Shown piece by piece: positions 1 through 6,029 of a DNA stretch of 6,478 nt. Origin of the DNA: Actinomycetota bacterium (GTDB lineage Bacteria; Actinomycetota; UBA4738; HRBIN12); NCBI GenBank assembly GCA_004366195.1, contig ML214194.1, positions 3,537-10,014 on the forward strand, written 5' to 3'. A program made the position numbers and the translations under genes. Numbering within the stretch: position 1 is the first letter of the stretch; each line of letters starts with the position of its first letter. The notes under the pieces are model-generated. The model was not told where the DNA came from. It saw nothing but the letters and a program-made list of their open reading frames with translations, and ran no database searches.

Positions 1-1
1 G

Positions 2-2200
2 GCGGTGAGCATGCCGGGGGTCATCGCCGTCTGGACCGGGGAGGACCTGGCCACCGAGTGGCAGGGGAGCCTGCCGTGCGCCTGGCCGGTCACCGAGGAC
101 ATCCGGATGCCCACCCACTGGCCGGTCGCGCGCGGCGAGGTCCGGCACGTCGGCGAGGCCGTCGCGGTCGTCGTCGCCGAGACCCGGGCCCAGGCCAAGG
201 ACGCGGCGGAGGCCGTGTCGGTGGCCTACGAGGACCTGCCGGTCGTGGTGGACGCGGAGGAGGCCTTGCGCGAGGGGGCTCCGCTCGTGCACGCCGACCT
301 CGGGACCAACCAGTGCTACACGTGGACGCTCTCGGCCGGCGACGTCGACCGGGTCTTCTCGGAGGCGCCGGTCGTCGTGAAGGAGCGCTACTACCATCCG
401 CGGCTCATCCCCAACGCGATCGAGCCGCGGGGGGCGATCGCGGTCCCGGTACCGGCGCAGGGGGAGTTCACGCTGTACTCGGCCACGCAGATCCCGCACA
501 TCCTGAAGACGGCGCTCACCGCCTTCACCATGGCGAACATGCCGGAATCGAAGCTCCGGGTGATCGCGCCGGACGTCGGCGGCGGGTTCGGGTCCAAGCT
601 CAACGTCTACGCCGAGGAGGCCATGGTCCTGGCCGCGGCGCGGAGGACGGGACGACCGGTGAAATGGGTGGAGGAGCGACAGGAGAACTACCTCTCCACC
701 ATCCAGGGCCGCGACGTCTACCAGGACGTGGAGCTCGCGGCCACCGAGGAGGGCAAGCTCCTCGGGGTCCGGGCCCACCTCGTGGCCGACATGGGCGCGT
801 ACCTCCAGCTGGTCACGCCGGGGATCCCTCTCCTCGGGGCCTTCCTCTACCACGGCGTCTACACGCCGGAGGCGTACGACTTCCGGTGCACGGGCGTGTT
901 CACGAACAAGCCGCCGACCGACGCCTACCGCGGCGCCGGCCGCCCTGAGGCCACCTACGCGATCGAGCGGGCGATGGACGCGCTCGCTCGCCGCGTGGGC
1001 AAGGACCCGGCGGAGATCCGGCGGATGAACTTCATGCCGCCCTTCACCGAGCCCACGGACGTCGTCTCGGGCCTGAAGTACGACTCGGGCGACTACGCGA
1101 AGCAGCTCGACCGTGCCCTCGAGCTCGTGGGGTACGACCAGCTCCGGAAGGAGCAGGCCGAGCGGCGGGCCCGGGGCGACGTGAAGCAGCTCGGCATCGG
1201 GCTCTCCACCTACATCGAGATGTGCGGGCTCGCGCCCTCGCAGGTGCTCTCGGCCCTCCGGTACGCGGCCGGGGGGTGGGACGCGGCCACGATCCGGTGC
1301 CTGCCGACCGGCAAGGTCGTGGTGGTGACCGGGACCTCCCCTCACGGCCAGGGGCACGTCACCACCTGGTCCCAGATCGTCGCCGACGAGCTCGGGGTGC
1401 CGGTCGAGGACGTGGAGGTCCTCCACGGCGACACCGCGGTCTCCCCGCTCGGCATGGACACGTACGGGAGCCGGAGCCTGGCCGTGGGCGGTGTCGCGCT
1501 CCACTTCGCGGCGCAGAAGGTGATCGCGAAGGCGAGGCGCATCGCCGCCCACGAGCTCGAGGTGGCGGAGGAGGACCTGGACTACGAGGCGGGCCGGTTC
1601 ACCGTCCGCGGCGCGCCGGACCGGGCCCGGACGATCCCCGAGATCGCCTTCTCGGCGTGGACGGCGCACGACCTGCCGCCCGACACGGAGCCCGGCCTCG
1701 AGGCGACGCACGTCTACGACCCGGGGAACTTCACGTTCCCCTCGGGGGCGCACGTCTGCGTCGTCGAGGTGGACACCGAGACCGGCGCGACCGAGATCGT
1801 CCGCTACGTGGCGGTGGACGACTGCGGGAACGTCATCAACCCCATGATCGTCGAGGGCCAGGTCCACGGCGGCATCACCCAGGGGATCGCCGAGGCCCTG
1901 TTCGAGGAGGGGCTCTACGACGACCACGGGAACCTCAGGACCGGGGGCATGACGGAGTACCTGGTGCCGGCCGCGGCCGACGTCCCCTCCTACGAGCTCG
2001 ACCGGACGGTGACGCCCTCCAGCACGAACCCGCTCGGCGTGAAGGGCATCGGCGAGGCGGGGACGATCGCCGCGCCTCCCGCCGTCATCAACGCGGTCGT
2101 GGACGCGCTCTCGCACCTCGGCGTGACCGACGTCGGCAAGCCGGCGACGCCGGAGCGGGTGTGGAGAGCCATCCAGCAGGCGAAGGGAGGTGGGGCATGA
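2..2200 (+). CDS. Molybdenum hydroxylase large subunit, CoxL/xanthine dehydrogenase family, form II (5' end missing)
   Basis: Molybdopterin-cytosine-dinucleotide-binding catalytic subunit of a cytoplasmic molybdenum hydroxylase, which oxidises a substrate with water as oxygen donor and passes electrons to 2Fe-2S and FAD subunits. Residues are counted from the GTG at position 5. Visible motifs in family order are GGGFGSK (192-198), the active-site loop AYRGAGR (307-313), TGTSPHGQGH (442-451), HGDT (474-477), TYGSRS (486-491), GQVHGGITQG (618-627) and GIGEAG with the presumed catalytic Glu684. True CO dehydrogenases have Cys where this loop has Gly310, so the Cu-S-Mo ligand is absent and CO is not an assured substrate. 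The frame is open to the window edge, and the first visible residues match a point about 60-70 residues into the family, so the GTG at 5 is not the real start. The stop overlaps the start of the FAD subunit (ATGA). Family is certain; substrate is unknown. Confidence 0.95.
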   Translation, partial: AVSMPGVIAVWTGEDLATEWQGSLPCAWPVTEDIRMPTHWPVARGEVRHVGEAVAVVVAETRAQAKDAAEAVSVAYEDLPVVVDAEEALREGAPLVHADLGTNQCYTWTLSAGDVDRVFSEAPVVVKERYYHPRLIPNAIEPRGAIAVPVPAQGEFTLYSATQIPHILKTALTAFTMANMPESKLRVIAPDVGGGFGSKLNVYAEEAMVLAAARRTGRPVKWVEERQENYLSTIQGRDVYQDVELAATEEGKLLGVRAHLVADMGAYLQLVTPGIPLLGAFLYHGVYTPEAYDFRCTGVFTNKPPTDAYRGAGRPEATYAIERAMDALARRVGKDPAEIRRMNFMPPFTEPTDVVSGLKYDSGDYAKQLDRALELVGYDQLRKEQAERRARGDVKQLGIGLSTYIEMCGLAPSQVLSALRYAAGGWDAATIRCLPTGKVVVVTGTSPHGQGHVTTWSQIVADELGVPVEDVEVLHGDTAVSPLGMDTYGSRSLAVGGVALHFAAQKVIAKARRIAAHELEVAEEDLDYEAGRFTVRGAPDRARTIPEIAFSAWTAHDLPPDTEPGLEATHVYDPGNFTFPSGAHVCVVEVDTETGATEIVRYVAVDDCGNVINPMIVEGQVHGGITQGIAEALFEEGLYDDHGNLRTGGMTEYLVPAAADVPSYELDRTVTPSSTNPLGVKGIGEAGTIAAPPAVINAVVDALSHLGVTDVGKPATPERVWRAIQQAKGGGA
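2186..2192 (+). promoter_or_regulatory. Ribosome binding site for the FAD subunit
   Basis: GGAGGTG lies four bases upstream of the ATG at 2197, inside the last codons of the large-subunit gene. It fixes the start of the medium subunit and, together with the ATGA overlap, indicates translational coupling of the two subunits. Confidence 0.75.
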
Positions 2201-3027
2201 TCCCGGCGCCGTTCGAGTACGAGCGGGTCGAGTTCGTGGACCACGCGATCTCGCTCCTCTCCGACGACCCCGAGGCGAAGCTCCTCGCGGGCGGCCACTC
2301 GCTCCTGCCGCTGATGCGGCTGCGCCTGGCCCGGCCCTCGAAGCTCATCGACATCTCGCGCATCCGGGACCTCTCCTACGTGCGGGAGGACGGCGACCGG
2401 ATCGCGATCGGCGCGCTCACCCGGCACCACGACGTCGCGAGCTCCGAGCTCCTGCAGGCGGAGTGCCCGATCGTGGCGTACACCGCGAGCCTGATCGGCG
2501 ACCCGCAGGTGCGCCACATGGGGACGATCGGCGGGGCCCTCGCCCACGCCGATCCCGCCGGCGACCTGGGGACGGTGATGCTCGCGCTCGGCGCGGAGCT
2601 CGTGGTGCGGGGGCCGAACGGGGCGAGCCGGAGGGTGCCCGCCGGGAGCTTCTTCCGGGGCCTGTTCGAGCCGGACCTCGCCCACGACGAGGTGCTGACC
2701 GAGATCCGGGTGCCGAGGACGGGCTCTCGCGGCTGGAGCTACCTGAAGTTCCACCGGCGCGCCATCGACTGGGCGATCGTCGGGGTGGCGGCCCTCGCGC
2801 CGGACGGCGACGGCGCTGCGGTGGCCCTCACGAACATGGCCGACCGACCGATCCGGGCCTCGGGCGTGGAAGAGGCCCTGGCCGGCGGCGCCGACCCGGC
2901 GACCGCGGCCGACCGCGCCGCCGAGGGCACGAGCCCGCCCTCCGACGCGTTCGCGAGCGCCGAGTACCGGCAGGAGGTCGCCAAGGTCCTCGTGCGCCGG
3001 GCGCTCGAGGAGGCCATGTCCCGGTAG
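2197..3027 (+). CDS. FAD-binding medium subunit of molybdenum hydroxylase, CoxM family
   Basis: A 276-residue FAD subunit, the normal length for CoxM/CutM-type proteins. It takes electrons from the 2Fe-2S small subunit and hands them to an external acceptor. The two FAD-contact motifs are plain: AGGHSLLPLMRLRLA at residues 31-45 (family pattern AGGHSLxPxxxxRxA) and TIGGALAHADPAGD at 110-123 (family pattern TIGGxLAHADPAxD). The C-terminal part (about 160-276) fits the CO dehydrogenase flavoprotein C-terminal domain. The ATG at 2197 is chosen because of its ribosome site and the ATGA overlap with the large subunit. Large-then-medium order is the form II arrangement (small-large-medium), so the small subunit should lie upstream of the window. 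The stop is TAG, and the frame stays open past it into the next gene (see findings). Confidence 0.95.
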   Translation: MIPAPFEYERVEFVDHAISLLSDDPEAKLLAGGHSLLPLMRLRLARPSKLIDISRIRDLSYVREDGDRIAIGALTRHHDVASSELLQAECPIVAYTASLIGDPQVRHMGTIGGALAHADPAGDLGTVMLALGAELVVRGPNGASRRVPAGSFFRGLFEPDLAHDEVLTEIRVPRTGSRGWSYLKFHRRAIDWAIVGVAALAPDGDGAAVALTNMADRPIRASGVEEALAGGADPATAADRAAEGTSPPSDAFASAEYRQEVAKVLVRRALEEAMSR

Positions 3028-3034
3028 CCCGGCT

Positions 3035-3063
3035 TTGACGCTCGGAGCGCCGCCTGCCTGAAT
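3035..3063 (+). promoter_or_regulatory. Possible promoter for a leaderless channel mRNA
   Basis: TTGACG (3035-3040) matches five of six bases of the sigma-70 type -35 box. It is separated by exactly 17 bases from CTGAAT (3058-3063), which matches only the last three bases of a -10 box. Transcription would start near 3070, on the GTG of the channel gene itself. The spacing is right but the -10 is weak, and chance is a serious alternative in a GC-rich gap. Confidence 0.25.
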
Positions 3064-3069
3064 GGAGGC

Positions 3070-3924
3070 GTGCTCGGCGCGAAGCGGTTCGACCCGGCCG
3101 CGTGGTTCGACCGCCACGGCGTGCCGGTCATCGCGACGATCCTCGTCGCGGCGCTGGCCACGGTGGTGGTCAAGCTCCTCGTGCGCCGGTTCCGCCGGCG
3201 CCTGGAGGGCAGCCCCACCGCCACGCAGGAGCTGAACCTCCAGCGGATCGCGACCCTCACCGGCGCCCTGTCCACCGCGAGCGTGGTCGTGGTCTGGGCG
3301 CTCGCCGCCCTCGTGGTGCTGGACCGTCTGAACGTGAGCCTCGGTCCCCTCCTCGCTTCGGCGGGGGTGGCGGGGGTCGCGCTCGGCTTCGGCGCCCAGG
3401 CCATCGTGCGGGACACGCTGGCCGGCTTCTTCATCCTGCTCGAGAACCAGTTCGGGGTCGGCGACGTGCTCGAGGTCCACACCACGGCGGGTCCCGTCTC
3501 CGGGAAGGTGGAGGCGCTCACGCTCCGGGTGACGTCGCTGCGCGCCTTCGACGGCACGCTCCACATCGTCCCCAACGGCAACATCCAGGTCGTGAGCAAC
3601 AAGTCCCGCGGCTGGGCCCGGGCCATCGTGGACGTGCGCGTGGCCTACGGCGAGGACGTGGAGCGGGTCCGGGCCGTGCTCGAGCAGCTGTTCGAGGAGA
3701 TCCGGGCCGACGAGGTGCTGAGCGACTGGATCCGCGACGGCCCGAGCGTCCTCGGGATCGAGACCCTGGGGGAGTACGCGATCGTGATCCGCGTGATCGC
3801 CGACACCCGGCCGTCGAAGCGCTGGGACACAGAGCGGGTGCTCCGGGAGCGCATCGCCGGGCGCCTGGACGCCGAGGGCATCCGTGTCCCTATTAAGTTT
3901 CACACTAACACGTCATCGGACTAA
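3070..3924 (+). CDS. Small-conductance mechanosensitive channel, MscS family
   Basis: A 284-residue inner-membrane channel of the MscS type, which opens under membrane tension and releases solutes on hypo-osmotic shock. Hydrophobic helices lie at about residues 18-38 and 62-84. The pore helix is Gly/Ala-rich with GVAGVALGFGAQ at 99-110. The cytoplasmic beta domain begins at FGVGDVLEV (128-136) and contains VPNGNIQVVSNKS (167-179), both typical of the family, followed by the C-terminal alpha/beta domain. The start is uncertain: GTG at 3070 is the first usual in-frame start after the previous stop, but the only nearby ribosome-site-like run (GGAGG, 3064-3068) is one base away, too close to work normally. 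CTG at 3058 is a rarer alternative. The last ten residues (IKFHTNTSSD) use AT-rich codons unlike the rest and do not resemble a usual MscS tail. Its position after the hydroxylase genes suggests no functional link. Confidence 0.93.
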   Translation: MLGAKRFDPAAWFDRHGVPVIATILVAALATVVVKLLVRRFRRRLEGSPTATQELNLQRIATLTGALSTASVVVVWALAALVVLDRLNVSLGPLLASAGVAGVALGFGAQAIVRDTLAGFFILLENQFGVGDVLEVHTTAGPVSGKVEALTLRVTSLRAFDGTLHIVPNGNIQVVSNKSRGWARAIVDVRVAYGEDVERVRAVLEQLFEEIRADEVLSDWIRDGPSVLGIETLGEYAIVIRVIADTRPSKRWDTERVLRERIAGRLDAEGIRVPIKFHTNTSSD

Positions 3925-3925
3925 C
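3891..3925 (+). other. AT-rich patch at the channel stop codon, possible sequence junction
   Basis: Bases 3891-3924 contain 12 G or C out of 34, against a far higher proportion on both sides. The patch covers the last ten codons and the stop of the channel gene and holds two copies of ACTAAC (3904-3909 and 3920-3925), 16 bases apart. A recombination scar, a remnant mobile-element end or a regulatory site are all possible; no matching inverted repeat was found elsewhere in the window. Confidence 0.4.
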
Positions 3926-3930
3926 TCGGT

Positions 3931-3981
3931 AGGGGCCGCCATCTTCCGCTTCCCGGTCGATCGGCCCTTCCATCCTGGGCC
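3931..3981 (+). promoter_or_regulatory. Intergenic competing hairpins, function unknown
   Basis: In the 93-base gap before the exported-protein genes, AGGGGCCG (3931-3938) can pair with CGGCCCTT (3962-3969, one G-U pair) across a 23-base loop. GGCCC (3963-3967) can instead pair with GGGCC (3977-3981) across a 9-base loop. The two stems share the same bases and exclude each other. Neither is followed directly by a U run, so a classical terminator is not supported. No convincing promoter boxes were seen in this gap. Confidence 0.2.
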
Positions 3982-4017
3982 TCATCTGTCCGAGGGTGTT
4001 TTGGCGGGGCGGTTCTC

Positions 4018-5406
4018 ATGATGGCTGGTCAGCGCGTCGCGCCGGCTGTGGGGTTCGTCGTGGGTGTGTTCGCGGCCGGCATGGTGGCGGGGGTCGCCCC
4101 GAGGCTCCAGGGCGATAGGGGCAACGCGGAGGCGGCCGGCGTCAGCGCCGTCCCGATGGAGGTGCTTCACGCCGCCCCACGCCTCGTCGAGCCGGGTGAG
4201 CCCGTGGAGCTCGCGTTCGAGGTGGTGTGCGCGATCGCGGACCCGAGTACGGAGGCCTGCGCCCCGGTCGGGACGCTGTACGTTGCGCAGCTCGATGGAT
4301 CCGATCCCTCCGAGCTGGCGCTTGCCCTCCGCGGCTATCGCACGCTCGCTGCAACCGTCCCGGACCGCTACCTCGCGGCCAAGGGGTTCCGCTACCACGC
4401 GGTGATCCGGGACGTGGTGGGGGGCACCGTCGCGACCGTGCCTCCGGGGGGCGCACGGGCGCCGCTCCAGACCTGGGTCGTGGAACGACCGACCCTCGTC
4501 GACGTCGGGGCCTCTGCGTTCGGGGGCACCCGCGAGCCGGACGGGATCGTGTTCGAGGCGCCGTGGGGATCCGATCCCGGGGAGGTGGGTCTCTCTGCGG
4601 GGCCGGAGCAGCTCACCGAGGGACCAGCCTCGTTCGACGTGACGGCGGACGGCGAGGTCCTGATCCTCGACCAGCTCAACGATCGGCTGATCAGCTACAG
4701 CCCGGCGGTCGGTGCACAGGAGGCCGCGTCCTTCGACCTCCGCGGTGCGGTTGGTGATCTGGTCGTCGGAGACGGTCGGACCTGGGTGCTCGATCACGGC
4801 GGCGTGAAGGACCCGGGGCCGCTCGTTCGCATGCTCGACGAGCAGGGGGGCTCGCTGGCTGTGGCGTACCTCCCGGAGCGCGGCGCGGACATGATCAGGA
4901 TGGGGCCGGACGGGCCGGTGGTCCACGTCATGCCATCCGACACCTGGGTGCCGGTCACCGGACCCGATGGCGGGCTCCTCGAGCCCTCGGCCCAGAGCTC
5001 CGGCGCTTGGGTGGGCCGGCCGATCGAGGGAGGCAGACAGGTCGTGCTGAAGGCGACCGCGAGGGGAGCCATGGTGGCCGTCGTGCGGGGAACGGAGGTC
5101 GAGCGCGCCTGGCGCATCGTGGGCCCCGATGGTCCTGCCGCTTTGGGGGAGGTGCAGCTCGCCGAGCCCTACCGGGAAGGCCTGCTCGTCGTCCTCCGGG
5201 TCTACACGGAGAACCGGGCCGAGTTCCAGGTCCTCCACCTGGGCAAGGAGGGCCTGATCTCGAGCTTCGCGGTCGAGCCCTGGGAGTGGGCGAACATGTC
5301 CGCGCTCAGTCGGTTCCGTCTGCTGGGCGATGACCTCTACCAGATGCGCTCGAGCCCCAAGGGCATCGAGATCGTCCGGTTCAGCCTCGGGGGTGAAGGG
5401 CGATGA
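4018..5406 (+). CDS. Exported or membrane-anchored protein with propeller-like C-terminal region, function unknown
   Basis: A 462-residue protein not assigned to a named family. The N-terminus has Arg6, a hydrophobic stretch at about 8-28 and a possible signal-peptidase site after AEA (37-39), so it is secreted or anchored by one helix. Residues about 45-155 look like a beta-rich domain with two cysteines (71 and 81) that could form a disulfide. From about 200 the pattern resembles one blade of an NHL or six-bladed propeller: SFDVTADGEVLILDQLNDR (205-223), then further strand-rich segments ending in GIEIVRFSLG (449-458). Such propellers usually bind proteins or ligands and are not catalytic. 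Two adjacent ATGs (4018, 4021) could start it; the upstream GGCGGGGCGG is a weak ribosome site. The stop overlaps the next gene's ATG, giving an operon with the peptidase and lipoprotein. GSDP occurs twice (94-97, 184-187) from a 12-base exact repeat. Confidence 0.75.
   Translation: MMAGQRVAPAVGFVVGVFAAGMVAGVAPRLQGDRGNAEAAGVSAVPMEVLHAAPRLVEPGEPVELAFEVVCAIADPSTEACAPVGTLYVAQLDGSDPSELALALRGYRTLAATVPDRYLAAKGFRYHAVIRDVVGGTVATVPPGGARAPLQTWVVERPTLVDVGASAFGGTREPDGIVFEAPWGSDPGEVGLSAGPEQLTEGPASFDVTADGEVLILDQLNDRLISYSPAVGAQEAASFDLRGAVGDLVVGDGRTWVLDHGGVKDPGPLVRMLDEQGGSLAVAYLPERGADMIRMGPDGPVVHVMPSDTWVPVTGPDGGLLEPSAQSSGAWVGRPIEGGRQVVLKATARGAMVAVVRGTEVERAWRIVGPDGPAALGEVQLAEPYREGLLVVLRVYTENRAEFQVLHLGKEGLISSFAVEPWEWANMSALSRFRLLGDDLYQMRSSPKGIEIVRFSLGGEGR
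5389..5396 (+). promoter_or_regulatory. Strong ribosome binding site for the interrupted peptidase
   Basis: GGGGGTGA differs from the ideal GGAGGTGA at one base and ends six bases before the ATG at 5403. It supports that ATG as the true start, so the TAG at 5502 is inside the real reading frame and not upstream of it. Confidence 0.7.
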
Positions 5407-6029
5407 ACGGCAACGATGGGGCGGGCTTCTTGGTGGGCCTAGTTGCTGGCTGTTTGGCGGTTGCGTTGGCCGGGACGCCGGGTGACGCGAAGGCGGGAAC
5501 CTAGGTCCAGGACCACTGCAACAACAACACGCAGGCGGTCCAGCCTATCACCCGGGGGCAGGCCCGCGACTACGCGTACGTCGCGTACAAGGAAGGTTAC
5601 GAGTACGGGGGTGGATGCTGGAACAACAACGACAGGGACGACACGCCCGACGCGCCGTCGGACGGCGACGGTGAGGGCCCGGACTGCTCGGGCCTCGTCT
5701 TCAAGACGTGGCACGAGAAGATGGACACGAGCAACGATGGGTTCCAGTGGCACGATAAGCTGCGGAACATCCACGGGCCGTACACGGCGAACGACTTCAA
5801 GAACGGGGCCGGAGCGCCCAACTACAACATCAGGAAGGCGGATGCCCGGCGGATGGACGCGTTCGCGTCGTCCAGTCACATCGGGATGATCTACGACGTG
5901 GGCAGCAACAATTCGGACCAGATCATCCACGCGCAAGGGAACGCCTACGGGGTCGTCATCACGACGGAGACGTGGCGCGGCAACGGCTCGTACGCCGGCG
6001 TGGCGCGCGTAGGGTGGGCCGCGCCATGA
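5403..6029 (+). pseudogene. NlpC/P60-type secreted cysteine peptidase interrupted by an in-frame TAG
   Basis: Read through the TAG, this is a 208-codon gene for an exported NlpC/P60-like hydrolase, a family that cleaves peptides in peptidoglycan. Codons 1-31 encode a signal peptide: hydrophobic core 9-24 and cleavage site AKA (29-31). Codon 34 is TAG. The remaining 174 codons are intact: YEYGGG (66-71), catalytic motif DCSGLVF with Cys95, SHIGMIYDVG with His159, and QIIHAQG with His176, a plausible Cys-His-His set. No ATG, GTG, TTG or CTG lies in frame between the TAG and Cys95; the first ATG (5721) is past it, so a restart would be inactive. Start and stop overlap both neighbours as ATGA, implying one operon. 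An Asp-rich insert precedes Cys95, and Cys39 and Cys72 each precede an Asn run. The n-region has no Lys or Arg, which is unusual. Recent nonsense mutation, sequence error and readthrough are all open. Confidence 0.7.
5502..5504 (+). other. In-frame amber codon directly after the signal peptide
   Basis: The frame set by ATG 5403 reads ...GCG GGA ACC TAG GTC CAG... here. One base change (for example CAG to TAG) would explain it. Everything on both sides is in frame, and no other stop occurs before 6027. Confidence 0.85.

Noticed and set aside
58..948. Second + frame of 296 codons inside the large-subunit gene
   Set aside because: Gly/Arg/Pro-rich shadow of a frame with unmistakable molybdenum hydroxylase motifs.
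2..3027. Calling the two subunits a true aerobic CO dehydrogenase
   Set aside because: The active-site loop has Gly in place of the copper-binding Cys, so only family membership is supported.
3062..3064. ATG just before the channel gene as its start
   Set aside because: It is in a different frame from the channel; its G is also the first base of the GGAGG run at 3064-3068.
1990..3903. Very long open frame on the minus strand (637 codons) opposite the FAD subunit and channel genes
   Set aside because: The product is low-complexity, rich in Arg, Pro, His and Gly, and spans two well-recognised + strand genes. This is a typical shadow of GC-rich codon use.
3883..3915. Terminal inverted repeat of an insertion sequence
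   Set aside because: The orientation would put the element inside the intact channel gene, there is no transposase and no partner repeat. Kept only as a possible scar in the findings.
3982..5238. Minus-strand frame of 418 codons opposite the propeller-like gene
   Set aside because: No domain-like pattern and biased composition. The + strand frame has a signal sequence, propeller-like repeats and an ATGA link to the next gene.
5443..5889. Alternative + frame of 148 codons over the interrupted peptidase
   Set aside because: The product is almost all Thr, Arg, Ser and Gly, from reading AAC runs as ACA. The peptidase frame carries catalytic motifs, so this is a shadow.
5439..5936. Minus-strand Val/Arg-rich frame of 165 codons opposite the peptidase
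   Set aside because: Its composition is the direct complement of Asn/Asp/His codons in the peptidase; no start signal or family resemblance.
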